DNA of 9,977 bases, from NCBI GenBank assembly GCA_031267485.1, contig JAIRYY010000267.1:1-9977 (forward strand), written 5' to 3'. Shown piece by piece: positions 1 to 6,421 of this stretch; position 1 is the stretch's first letter, and every line of letters begins with the position of its first letter. This DNA comes from Tannerella sp. Lineage in GTDB: Bacteria > Bacteroidota > Bacteroidia > Bacteroidales > Tannerellaceae. Made by a program: the position numbers and the translations under genes. The notes under the pieces were generated by a model. The model searched no databases, was not told where the DNA came from, and worked only from the letters and a program-made list of their open reading frames with translations.

Positions 1-81
1 TGCAATTCCTCTTAGAATATCCGGAACCATGTAGCGTTCCGACTGCCCGACCGGGCTTATGTTCTCCATTATATCTCGCAT
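1..81 (-). CDS. Partial N-terminus, probable DUF418/YeiB-like membrane protein
   Basis: Only the first codons are present; the gene runs off the left edge. On the minus strand an ATG at 81 is preceded by AGAGG, and a second in-frame ATG lies at 69. From the second, the peptide begins MENISPVGQSERY and continues MVPDILRGIA. A 'D-x-LRG-x-A' motif just before the first expected membrane helix is typical of DUF418/YeiB proteins and of some acyltransferase-type polytopic membrane proteins. That is seen here only as a short motif, so the family is an inference. No membrane segment is visible yet. No clear promoter was found; the sequence GACTTTTG on the minus strand near 105-112 resembles a -7 box but lacks the leading TA. 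Confidence 0.5.
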   Translation of the reverse strand, partial: MRDIMENISPVGQSERYMVPDILRGIA

Positions 82-130
82 ATAATCCTCTTGATTGACG
101 GCGCAAAAGTCATTAAAAAGGGATAAAATA

Positions 131-182
131 CCGCCCGCGTTCCGGTTAACGCGAAAAATACAATGATTAACGCGAAAGGCGG
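131..182. repeat. Intergenic inverted repeat with two alternative pairings
   Basis: CGCGTT (136-141) can pair with AACGCG at 148-153 (6-nt loop) or with a second AACGCG at 169-174. In the second fold the outer arms CCGCC (131-135) and GGCGG (178-182) also pair, with an AAA bulge. It lies between the divergently oriented gene starts at the left edge and at 367. Its role is unknown; it could be an operator, an RNA structure or a decayed repeat. Nothing else was recognised between 82 and 290. Confidence 0.35.
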
Positions 183-290
183 GATATTTGGGACGTCCCC
201 CATATTTGTATCGAACTCACACTTTTTATGAAAAGGTTAAAAACTACCCGAATATAGGGATTCCCTGATAAAAAATACCAATTTTGCGGT

Positions 291-322
291 ATTGCCCTAT
301 AATGACCGCAGCAGTATCTTTG
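291..322 (+). promoter_or_regulatory. Bacteroidetes-type promoter for the 367 gene
   Basis: A -33 box ATTG (291-294) is followed after 20 nt by a -7 box TATCTTTG (315-322), matching the Bacteroidetes TTG/TAnnTTTG consensus. The resulting leader of roughly 40 nt is A/T-rich and has no Shine-Dalgarno sequence, as usual in this phylum. The start at 367 follows it directly. Confidence 0.65.
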
Positions 323-366
323 CAGTCGATTTATTTACTTGTTTATTAATTTAAAAAATCACAATT

Positions 367-618
367 ATGATAACAAAAGTATTTTATTTTTCTTATGTAT
401 TGGTTTTTTTATTTTTCAATATATCATGTGATGATTCGGAAGAAACTGTGGCTCTTAGGTCGAACTTCAGATTCTCACCGTTTCGGACGTCGACGGTCGG
501 AATCCTGAGACGATTCTCACTGTTTACGATGTCGACGGTCGGAATCGGGAGACGATTCTCACTGTTTACGACGTCGACGGTCGGAATCGGGAGACGATTC
601 TCACTGTTTACGACCTAG
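367..618 (+). CDS. Small putative lipoprotein running into a 42-bp repeat; probably frameshifted
   Basis: The function is not recognised. The first 20 residues are a hydrophobic signal sequence (FYFSYVLVFLFF) ending in a lipobox-like NISC, followed by the acidic DDSEE often seen after the lipid-anchored Cys of Bacteroidetes outer-surface lipoproteins. A good promoter sits just upstream, so this was probably a real expressed gene. From about residue 35 the protein is only a 14-residue repeat (TSTVGIGRRFSLFT). It ends at a TAG created by a substitution in the fourth repeat copy. Another frame (459-770, no stop until TGA at 768-770) reads the same repeats as VDGRNRETILTVYD, which looks more like a beta-rich extracellular repeat, and stays open 150 nt further. 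The likely explanation is a frameshift between 456 and 485. It is equally possible that the whole repeat is non-coding expansion. Confidence 0.4.
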   Translation: MITKVFYFSYVLVFLFFNISCDDSEETVALRSNFRFSPFRTSTVGILRRFSLFTMSTVGIGRRFSLFTTSTVGIGRRFSLFTT

Positions 619-672
619 ACGGTCGGAATCGGGAGACGATTCTTACTGTTTCGGACGGAAACGGTCGGCAAG
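467..672 (+). repeat. 42-bp tandem repeat array, about four units plus partial ends
   Basis: The landmark GTCGACGGTCGG starts at 489, 531 and 573, with a variant at 615: an exact 42-bp period. Partial copies flank it at about 467-488 and 657-672. Each unit contains the short inverted repeat GAATCG..CGATTC (5-nt loop; the first copy is altered) and the palindrome GTCGAC. A 14-bp direct repeat, TCTTAGGTCGAACT, lies on either side of the array (453-466 and 704-717). Confidence 0.85.
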
Positions 673-775
673 CGAGAGTTCATCTTCAGGCATTTATTGT
701 AATTCTTAGGTCGAACTCGGGTTATTTTATTGACCGGAAAACGGAATCAAATCATCATTCCGGCAGTTGACGGTC

Positions 776-818
776 AAAAGAAAAAAAGAACGGTCCGCAA
801 ACGCGAACCGTTCTTTTT
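776..818 (-). terminator. Intrinsic terminator of gdhA
   Basis: A 12-bp outer stem (AAAAGAACGGT-type arm at 783-794 against 807-818) and an inner CGC/GCG pair close an AAAC loop at 799-802, with one C/A mismatch. Read on the minus strand it lies just after the gdhA stop codon and runs into a T-rich tract (complement of the A run at 777-787). The A-rich and T-rich flanks mean it could also work on the plus strand for the small gene at 367. Confidence 0.85.
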
Positions 819-836
819 CTAAATATTTTAAGTCCT

Positions 837-2174
837 TTACAGGATGCCATGTGCGGTCATTGCTTTGGCAACTTTCATAAAGCCTGCAATGTTGGCGCCT
901 TTCACGTAGTTGACGTATCCGTCTTTTTCGGTTCCGTATTTGATACAGGCGTCATGGATATTTTTCATTATATCCTGCAGTTTCTGGTCTACTTCTTCGC
1001 GCGACCAGCTCAGTTTGATGGAGTTCTGCGTCATTTCCAGGCCGGAGACGGAAACGCCTCCCGCGTTGGCGGCTTTTCCCGGTGCGTACAGGATTTTGTT
1101 TTTCAGGAACACCTCTATCGCTTCGGGAGTGGAGGGCATGTTTGCTCCCTCGGAAACGGCGAAACATCCGTTTTTAACGAGCGTTGCGGCATCGTCGCCG
1201 GTCAGCTCGTTCTGGGTAGCCGACGGCAGTGCAATCGTACATTTTTCACTCCACGGGCGTCCGCCGTCAACGTATTTGCATCCGTATTTCTCGGCATATT
1301 CCTTGATACGTCCGCGATATACGTTTTTCAATTCAAACACGTATGCCAGTTTTTCGGAATCTATTCCGTCCGGGTCGTAGATGTATCCGTTGCTGTCGGA
1401 CAACGTGATAACCTTGCCTCCCAATTCCAGCACTTTCTCCGCGGTGTAGGTCGCCACGTTACCGGAACCGGAAATGGCTACAACCTGTCCTTTCAGGTCG
1501 TTAATTCCTTTCCGTTTCAGCATGTTCATCAGGAAATAAATATTTCCGTAGCCGGTAGCTTCCGGGCGAATCAGCGAACCGCCGTACTCAATGCCCTTAC
1601 CGGTAAGCGTCCCGGTATTTTCACGGGCCAGTTTCTTGTACATGCCATACAGGAAGCCGATTTCGCGGCCGCCAACGCCGATATCGCCTGCCGGAACATC
1701 CGTTTCGGGGCCGATATACCGCCACAGTTCAGTCATGAAAGCCTGGCAGAAACGCATGATTTCCGCGTTTGACTTTCCTTTCGGGTTGAAGTCGGAACCT
1801 CCTTTAGCGCCACCCATCGGGAGCGTCGTCAATGAATTTTTAAAAGTCTGCTCGAAAGCCAGAAATTTAAGAATCGAGGGATTCACCGAGGCATGGAGAC
1901 GTAATCCTCCCTTGTACGGGCCGATAGCATTGTTATGCTGTATACGGTACCCCATGTTGGTTTGTACATTTCCCTTATCGTCAACCCAGGTGACGCGGAA
2001 TGAAAAGATACGGTCCGGAATGCAGAGCCGTTCAATAAGATTGCTTTTCTCAAACTCCGGGTAAGAGTTGTACACTTCTTCGATAGAGCCGAGAACTTCT
2101 TCTACAGCCTGAAGATATTCCGGTTCATTCGGAAATCTTCTTTTCAGATTGTCTAAAACTTGTTTAACGTTCAT
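837..2174 (-). CDS. gdhA: Glutamate dehydrogenase, hexameric, probably NADP(H)-type
   Basis: Catalyses reversible reductive amination of 2-oxoglutarate with ammonium to give glutamate, in the cytosol; it links carbon and nitrogen metabolism. At 445 residues it has the usual length of small bacterial hexameric enzymes. The catalytic domain comes first: GPYKGGLR (K88), FKNSL (K112), PMGGAKGG (119-126, catalytic K124) and PAGDIGVGGRE (D164). These match the substrate and catalytic residues known from clostridial GDH. GGSLIRPEATGYG (198-210) and the dinucleotide-binding GSGNVA (236-241) follow. Cofactor preference for NADP(H) is inferred from overall family resemblance. A longer reading from an ATG at 2213 is unlikely, because that codon overlaps the -7 promoter box. 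The start at 2174 leaves a short A-rich leader without a strong Shine-Dalgarno sequence. It appears to be a single-gene transcript with its own promoter and terminator. Confidence 0.96.
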   Translation of the reverse strand: MNVKQVLDNLKRRFPNEPEYLQAVEEVLGSIEEVYNSYPEFEKSNLIERLCIPDRIFSFRVTWVDDKGNVQTNMGYRIQHNNAIGPYKGGLRLHASVNPSILKFLAFEQTFKNSLTTLPMGGAKGGSDFNPKGKSNAEIMRFCQAFMTELWRYIGPETDVPAGDIGVGGREIGFLYGMYKKLARENTGTLTGKGIEYGGSLIRPEATGYGNIYFLMNMLKRKGINDLKGQVVAISGSGNVATYTAEKVLELGGKVITLSDSNGYIYDPDGIDSEKLAYVFELKNVYRGRIKEYAEKYGCKYVDGGRPWSEKCTIALPSATQNELTGDDAATLVKNGCFAVSEGANMPSTPEAIEVFLKNKILYAPGKAANAGGVSVSGLEMTQNSIKLSWSREEVDQKLQDIMKNIHDACIKYGTEKDGYVNYVKGANIAGFMKVAKAMTAHGIL

Positions 2175-2210
2175 GGTGTCTTTTTTTTGTTTTATGTTAT
2201 TTTGCGATTG

Positions 2211-2241
2211 CAAAGATAGCCGTTTTTTTTATAATTGCAAT
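2211..2241 (-). promoter_or_regulatory. gdhA promoter
   Basis: On the minus strand ATTG (2241-2238), a 19-nt spacer and TATCTTTG (2218-2211) match the Bacteroidetes promoter consensus. The predicted transcript starts near 2204, downstream of the ATG at 2213, so translation should start at 2174. Confidence 0.8.
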
Positions 2242-2374
2242 GTTTTTATCACAATAATGTTGTTTTTTTAGGAAAAATGCTATCCGCCATATCGCGAATC
2301 CGCTGTTTTTGCCCATCATTGCAGCAGATTTGCCTGATTCCGGCGAACCTGCAAATAAAAATTGGCAGGCATAT

Positions 2375-2405
2375 TTTGTATTACTCTCAACTTGCATTAT
2401 CTTTG
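2375..2405 (+). promoter_or_regulatory. Promoter of the FkbM methyltransferase/DUF1080 unit
   Basis: TTTG (2375-2378), a 19-nt spacer and TATCTTTG (2398-2405) form a near-perfect Bacteroidetes promoter. Transcription would start near 2412, which rules out the longer in-frame start at 2235 and supports the ATG at 2442. The 2242-2374 stretch between the divergent promoters holds nothing else convincing. Confidence 0.8.
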
Positions 2406-2441
2406 TCCCCCGGATGTGCAATTGAAAATCATAAGAAAAAA

Positions 2442-3554
2442 ATGGATTTTAAAGAATTGCTGGAAACAGATGAGGTAGCAAATGATGTCAGGATAATAAC
2501 GGCTCTCAAAAGGTCGGGGCTTCCGGTTGTCCTGTACGGAGCGTCGGCTGACGTGGCTGGCCAGATTGTAAAAAAATTGTCATCGCATGATATTGAAGTC
2601 GCAGCTGTGGCTTTTGACGGGGATTCCCCGCTTATGACGGGGTTGACGGCGCGCCTGAAAGATGTGGAAACAGTCGGGGTGAAGGATGTGGACGGGAAAT
2701 TTCGCGCTTACAACGTGATTCCCGGTTTCGTGAAAGGATACGGCAGTATCCCCGCCATAAAGGCCAAATTCGGGAACGCAAAGACGGTTTCGTACCTCTC
2801 CGAGATATTCGACCTGGAGGCTGTTACGCCTTCCTTTATCAGGGAAAATCGGGAGTTCCTGGAAGATTTATATGAAAATTTCCAGGACAGACAGTCCAAA
2901 GATTCATTCGTCGCCTATTTGCTGAGTAAAACCCGGCAGGACATGAAATATCTGCCTCCGGTCTTTGACAAAACGCAGTATTTCCCGAAAGGAATGTTTG
3001 AATTTACGCCTCACGAATCCTATTTTGATTGCGGCGCGTTCACGGGCGACACGATTGCCGGTTTTCTGAAAGCTGTGGGCGGCTCGTACCGGCATATCTG
3101 GGCTGCCGAACCGGACCGGTTGAACTGTGAACAGCTGGCGAAATATGTGAGGGATGAAAAACTCGACAATATAGATATCATAAATAAAGGAATATACAGT
3201 CATGCGGGTACGCTGCCCTTCCAGGAAGACGGCAGCATGCTTTCCATGATTTCGGACGGTGCGGAAAACCGGATAGCGGTTGACACGATAGATGAAATTT
3301 CGGGCGGCGCTCCCGTTACATATATAAAAATGGATGTGGAGGGCGTGGAACTGCAGGCTTTGAAGGGAGCCGCGCAGACGATACAAAGCCACCGGCCCGT
3401 TCTCGGGATAAGTATTTATCACAGGCAGCGCGATTTGATTGACATTCCCGAATATGTCAGGAGTCTTGTCCCGGAATACAGGTTTTATTTCAGGGTGCAC
3501 AAGAAACTGGCCATTGACACGGTTTTATACGCCGTAACGGCGCGAAATCAATAA
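2442..3554 (+). CDS. FkbM family SAM-dependent methyltransferase
   Basis: A 370-residue protein with a C-terminal FkbM-type methyltransferase domain. Visible motifs are the SAM-binding loop FDCGAFTGDT (195-204), an acidic strand end AAEPD (221-225), and the family hallmark YIKMDVEGVELQALKGA (294-310). FkbM enzymes typically O-methylate sugars or other small hydroxylated substrates; the substrate here cannot be read from sequence. The N-terminal part contains VVLYGASADVAGQI (29-42), a glycine-containing nucleotide-binding-like strand-loop-helix similar to those found ahead of some sugar-modifying enzymes. No signal peptide or membrane helix is seen, so it is probably cytosolic. The start at 2442 is preferred because the promoter -7 box lies at 2398-2405. 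The DUF1080 gene begins 25 nt after the stop without its own promoter, so the two are probably co-transcribed, though no functional link is evident. Confidence 0.88.
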   Translation: MDFKELLETDEVANDVRIITALKRSGLPVVLYGASADVAGQIVKKLSSHDIEVAAVAFDGDSPLMTGLTARLKDVETVGVKDVDGKFRAYNVIPGFVKGYGSIPAIKAKFGNAKTVSYLSEIFDLEAVTPSFIRENREFLEDLYENFQDRQSKDSFVAYLLSKTRQDMKYLPPVFDKTQYFPKGMFEFTPHESYFDCGAFTGDTIAGFLKAVGGSYRHIWAAEPDRLNCEQLAKYVRDEKLDNIDIINKGIYSHAGTLPFQEDGSMLSMISDGAENRIAVDTIDEISGGAPVTYIKMDVEGVELQALKGAAQTIQSHRPVLGISIYHRQRDLIDIPEYVRSLVPEYRFYFRVHKKLAIDTVLYAVTARNQ

Positions 3555-3579
3555 TTATTCATAATAAAAACAATTCACA

Positions 3580-4362
3580 ATGAAGAACAATGTATTAAGA
3601 ACAGGAATGATACTGCTTGTATCGTGTGCCGGTCTGTCTTCCTTCGCTCAGAAGACGTATCCCGAACCGGAAAAAATGAAACCGGGAATGTCGGAATTTT
3701 GGTTGCCGCAGCCGGATGTTGTGACTCCCGGAGACATACGGACGAACTCCGCGCCGTCGGATGCCATCGTCCTGTTTGACGGGAAAGACCTGTCCGCCTG
3801 GGAGAGTGTGCGGACAAAAGGCGCTGCCGAATGGATTGTGAACGGCGACGGCACGTTCACGGTAAACAAGGAAAAGGGCGATATTCAGACGAAACAGTCG
3901 TTCGAGAATTTCCAGCTGCATATCGAATGGTGTGTGCCGACCGGCATTACGGGCGAAAATCAGGCGCGCGGGAACAGCGGCATCCACCTGCAGGGAAAAT
4001 ACGAAGTGCAGGTGCTGGACAGCTATGTGAACGAGACTTATGCGAACGGTCAGGCCGGCAGTATCTACAAGCAGTCGCGTCCGCTGGTAAACGTCATGCG
4101 CAAGCCCGGAGAGTGGAACGTGTATGATATTATCTACACCGCTCCGGTGTTCAGGGAGGACGGAACGTATCGCATTCCTCCGAGTGTGACGGTCATACAC
4201 AACGGAGTGGTGATACAGAACAATACCACGATTATCGGCACGACCGAATATATCGGATTCCCGAAAGTTGAAAAACATGGCGCCGGACCGCTCGTCCTGC
4301 AAAGCCACGGCGACCCGAGCGACCCGATCAGTTTCCGCAATATCTGGATAAGAACGCTGTAA
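3580..4362 (+). CDS. Secreted DUF1080 protein (3-keto-disaccharide hydrolase-like)
   Basis: A 260-residue exported protein. Residues 1-23 form a signal peptide (basic MKNNVLR, hydrophobic core, SFA before Q24), with no lipobox Cys at the cleavage site, so a periplasmic or secreted location is likely. The DUF1080 landmarks occur in order: LFDGKDLSAWE (65-75), SFENFQLHIEW (107-117), GNSGIHLQGKYEVQVLDSY (131-149), GEWNVYDIIY (177-186), VTVIHNGVVIQN (203-214) and GPLVLQSHGDP (236-246), then FRNIWIR near the end. The fold is a concanavalin-like beta sandwich, and characterised relatives cleave 3-keto-glycosides. Activity here is inferred from family membership only. The length is typical for a single-domain member. 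It follows the FkbM gene closely, and its 3' end is followed by a strong hairpin at 4370-4412. Confidence 0.9.
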   Translation: MKNNVLRTGMILLVSCAGLSSFAQKTYPEPEKMKPGMSEFWLPQPDVVTPGDIRTNSAPSDAIVLFDGKDLSAWESVRTKGAAEWIVNGDGTFTVNKEKGDIQTKQSFENFQLHIEWCVPTGITGENQARGNSGIHLQGKYEVQVLDSYVNETYANGQAGSIYKQSRPLVNVMRKPGEWNVYDIIYTAPVFREDGTYRIPPSVTVIHNGVVIQNNTTIIGTTEYIGFPKVEKHGAGPLVLQSHGDPSDPISFRNIWIRTL

Positions 4363-4369
4363 GCCGCAA

Positions 4370-4423
4370 CGAAACAATCCGGTCAGCCGTCCATGGCTCC
4401 CGGATTGTTTCGCCGCTTCGGCG
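4370..4423. repeat. Hairpin after the DUF1080 gene; diverged copy of a dispersed inverted repeat
   Basis: CGAAACAATCCGG (4370-4382) and CCGGATTGTTTCG (4400-4412) form a perfect 13-bp stem, with AGCC/GGCT inside the loop. A second small hairpin, CGCCG-CTT-CGGCG, lies at 4411-4423. No T tract follows, so it is not a canonical intrinsic terminator, although it could end or stabilise the upstream transcript. The right arm plus the following bases closely resemble the element at 9864-9890, suggesting the same repeat family. Confidence 0.75.
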
Positions 4424-4477
4424 AATGTCCTGACAACAGGGCATATCCGTTAATGTTAATAACTTTTATAAATAAAA

Positions 4478-4509
4478 TTTGCAGCATAATGCCATTATGC
4501 ATAAGTTTG
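4478..4509 (+). promoter_or_regulatory. Promoter of the phosphate-uptake operon
   Basis: TTTG (4478-4481), a 20-nt spacer and TAAGTTTG (4502-4509) fit the Bacteroidetes consensus. About 25 nt of A/T-rich leader separate the expected transcription start from the ATG at 4540. Confidence 0.7.
4484..4500. promoter_or_regulatory. Perfect 17-bp palindrome between -33 and -7 boxes, candidate operator
   Basis: GCATAATG-C-CATTATGC has 8-bp arms and a 1-nt centre and fills almost the whole spacer of the promoter. That position is typical of a dimeric repressor site. The regulator is unknown. A Pho-type response-regulator site would normally be direct repeats, so this looks like a different kind of factor. 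Confidence 0.5.
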
Positions 4510-4539
4510 CAGTCTGAAATCATATAATAATAAAATGGT

Positions 4540-5187
4540 ATGAACAATTCCTTTTTCAGTCGTTTCACCCCTAAGGAACCCAAATTTTTTCCTTTGTTTA
4601 AAGAGCTTTCATCCGTATTGGTCACGGCCTCCGATATGCTTATCGAGTGCACGAAAACCGGCAGTCACGAGCAGCAGGTCGAGTATTACAGGCAGATTAA
4701 AGAGTGGGAACGCATGGGAGATAAACTTTCCCACCGGATTTTTGACGAGTTAAATTCCACGTTTATCACGCCTTTCGACCGGGAAGACATGTATGACCTG
4801 GCCATGTATCTCGATGATGTGATGGACGGGATTAACAGTTCGGCCAAACGCATCGCCATGTACAAACCCAAGAGCATCCCCGGCGATGCGGTTGAGCTGG
4901 CCATGCTGATAAAGGAGGCTTCCCTTATGCTGGCCGGAATTACGGACGGTATCGAGTCGTTGAAGAATAATTCTTCCGCTTTGAAGTCGTACTGTAAGGA
5001 TTTGCATGACATGGAGAACAGGGCGGATGATGTATACGAAAATTTTGTCATAAAACTGTTTGAAAACGAAAAGGACGGCATCGAACTGTTCAAACTCAAG
5101 GAGATTTTGTACGAAATGGAAAAAACGACCGATATGGCGGAGCACGTGGGCAAAATTATAAGGACAATCATTATAAAGTATGCTTAA
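4540..5187 (+). CDS. DUF47 (PhoU-like) accessory protein of the phosphate transporter
   Basis: A 215-residue, almost entirely helical protein of the DUF47/PhoU-like family, which usually sits directly upstream of PiT permeases and is thought to modulate phosphate transport. Acidic residues that would line helical-bundle metal sites as in PhoU are visible: EWERMGDKLSHRIFDEL (55-71), FDREDMYDLAMYLDDVMDGI (79-98), DMENRADDVYE (157-167) and LYEMEKTTDMAEH (190-202). No signal peptide or membrane helix is present, so it is cytosolic or peripheral. The PiT gene starts 12 nt after its stop, indicating one operon. The promoter upstream contains a palindrome likely to control both genes. The start at 4540 matches the family length; an out-of-frame ATG at 4534 is ignored. 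Confidence 0.93.
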   Translation: MNNSFFSRFTPKEPKFFPLFKELSSVLVTASDMLIECTKTGSHEQQVEYYRQIKEWERMGDKLSHRIFDELNSTFITPFDREDMYDLAMYLDDVMDGINSSAKRIAMYKPKSIPGDAVELAMLIKEASLMLAGITDGIESLKNNSSALKSYCKDLHDMENRADDVYENFVIKLFENEKDGIELFKLKEILYEMEKTTDMAEHVGKIIRTIIIKYA

Positions 5188-5199
5188 AACGCTTTACCA

Positions 5200-6216
5200 A
5201 TGGAATTACTAATCGCGATTATTGTTCTCAGTCTTCTCTTCGACTATATAAACGGATTTCACGATGCTGCCAATTCCATAGCGACAATCGTGTCAACAAA
5301 AGTTCTGACGCCGTTTCAGGCGGTATTGTGGGCGGCATTTTTTAATTTTACGGCATTTTTTATCGCTAAATACATCATAGGCGAGTTCGGAATTGCAAAT
5401 ACCGTGTCGAAGACCGTATTTGAGCCGTATATCACGCTTCCCATCATATTGGCGGGGGTGATAGCCGCCATTATATGGAACCTGGCAACCTGGTGGCTGG
5501 GCATTCCCTCCTCGTCGTCGCACACGCTTATCGGCGGTTTCGTTGGCGCCGCCGTCATGGCAAACGGTTTTGAAGCGATACACAGTGTTGTGATAATAAA
5601 AATTGCGTCATTCATATTCCTGGCTCCCATCATCGGCATGATATTGTCGTTACTGTTTACGACGGCCGTTCTGCATGTCTGCAAGAAAGCCCACCCGTAC
5701 AGGGCAGAAGCGTGGTTCAAGAAATTGCAGCTGGTGTCGTCCGCACTTTTCAGCATCGGACATGGCCTCAACGATTCGCAGAAAGTAATGGGGATTATTG
5801 CCGCGGCGATGATTGCCGCACATCCGCTGGGACTGGGGCTGGGTATCGAATCCATCGACGACCTGCCGAACTGGGTCGCTTTTTCGTGTTTCACGATGAT
5901 TTCACTCGGCACGATGTCGGGCGGCTGGAAAATCGTGAGAACAATGGGGACGCGCATTACGAAAGTGACGCCAATGGAGGGCATGATTGCCGAATCGGTC
6001 GGCGCCCTGACGCTCTATCTGACGGAATACCTGAAAATCCCGGTAAGCACGACACATACCATTACGGGCGCCATTATCGGCGTCGGCGCGACAAAACGCC
6101 TGTCCGCCGTGCGCTGGGGCATCACCAAAAGCCTGCTCGTGGCGTGGATACTGACCATTCCCGTCAGCGCGCTGCTGGCGGCAATTATCTATTCAATCGA
6201 ATTACTCTTTATGTGA
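5200..6216 (+). CDS. pit: Inorganic phosphate transporter, PiT family
   Basis: A 338-residue polytopic inner-membrane protein of the PiT family, which takes up phosphate (often as metal phosphate) with a cation. Both inverted-repeat halves carry the family signatures. The first has NGFHDAANSIATIVSTKVLTP (18-38) and GIPSSSSHTLIGG (101-113). The second has GHGLNDSQKVMGII (188-201) and VSTTHTITGAIIGVG (282-296). About ten hydrophobic segments are apparent. The length is typical for compact bacterial members, with no large cytoplasmic insert. It follows the DUF47 gene after 12 nt and no separate promoter is seen, so the pair should be co-expressed. No clear intrinsic terminator follows; the next promoter begins at 6251. 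Confidence 0.95.
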   Translation: MELLIAIIVLSLLFDYINGFHDAANSIATIVSTKVLTPFQAVLWAAFFNFTAFFIAKYIIGEFGIANTVSKTVFEPYITLPIILAGVIAAIIWNLATWWLGIPSSSSHTLIGGFVGAAVMANGFEAIHSVVIIKIASFIFLAPIIGMILSLLFTTAVLHVCKKAHPYRAEAWFKKLQLVSSALFSIGHGLNDSQKVMGIIAAAMIAAHPLGLGLGIESIDDLPNWVAFSCFTMISLGTMSGGWKIVRTMGTRITKVTPMEGMIAESVGALTLYLTEYLKIPVSTTHTITGAIIGVGATKRLSAVRWGITKSLLVAWILTIPVSALLAAIIYSIELLFM

Positions 6217-6250
6217 TATTCGCTTTTTCGAGAAAAAAAATGACAATTTG

Positions 6251-6281
6251 TTTGGCGGTTAAAAAAAAGTGTGTACTTTTG
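6251..6281 (+). promoter_or_regulatory. Promoter of the pheA operon
   Basis: TTTG (6251-6254), a 19-nt spacer and TACTTTTG (6274-6281) match the Bacteroidetes consensus. Transcription is expected near 6288, about 14 nt before the leader-peptide ATG at 6302 and nearly 200 nt before pheA. Confidence 0.8.
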
Positions 6282-6301
6282 CAACCGGAAATACTTGAAC
6301 G

Positions 6302-6355
6302 ATGAGAAATTATTTTAATACATACTTTTATTTTTACTTTTACTTTGATAGGTGA
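6302..6355 (+). CDS. Phe/Tyr-rich leader peptide of the pheA operon (attenuator)
   Basis: A 17-codon ORF reads MRNYFNTYFYFYFYFDR and ends at TGA (6353-6355). Five Phe and five Tyr make up 10 of its 17 residues, with an alternating Tyr-Phe block at residues 8-15. It begins about 14 nt after the predicted transcription start and precedes a prephenate dehydratase gene, the committed step to phenylalanine. This is the layout of classic amino acid leader peptides, in which ribosome stalling on scarce aminoacyl-tRNA controls a downstream terminator. The segment right after the stop codon (6357-6372) is complementary to the terminator's 5' arm. Stalling on Phe/Tyr codons would leave that segment free, and termination at 6353 would cover it. 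No Shine-Dalgarno sequence is obvious. Translation of the peptide is inferred, not proven. Confidence 0.85.
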   Translation: MRNYFNTYFYFYFYFDR

Positions 6356-6356
6356 A

Positions 6357-6421
6357 GGCAGGAATTTTATATGTGTTGAAATTGAAAAGATAACTTAAGA
6401 TTAAAATATAAAAGTCCTGCC
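6357..6421 (+). promoter_or_regulatory. Antiterminator stem of the pheA attenuator
   Basis: Positions 6357-6372 (GGCAGGAATTTTATAT) pair with 6406-6421 (ATATAAAAGTCCTGCC) at 15 of 16 positions, with one A/G mismatch. The 3' arm includes the seven bases TCCTGCC (6415-6421) that also start the terminator stem, so the two structures exclude one another. Confidence 0.8.

Noticed and set aside
849..1772. 307-codon ORF on the plus strand opposite gdhA
   Set aside because: It is a frame shadow of a highly conserved gene: no promoter, no recognisable domain, and glutamate dehydrogenase motifs on the other strand explain the region fully.
2348..2369. CCTGC/GCAGG inverted repeat just upstream of the FkbM promoter as an operator
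   Set aside because: Arms of only 5 bp with a 12-nt loop are expected often by chance.
2235..2441. 69-codon upstream extension of the FkbM methyltransferase
   Set aside because: The promoter -7 box at 2398-2405 lies inside it, so transcripts would start downstream of that ATG, and the peptide has no methyltransferase-like features.
6217..6240. T-rich and A-rich stretch after the PiT stop as a terminator
   Set aside because: TTTTT and AAAAA flank only a tiny loop, giving a weak A/T stem without a GC core.
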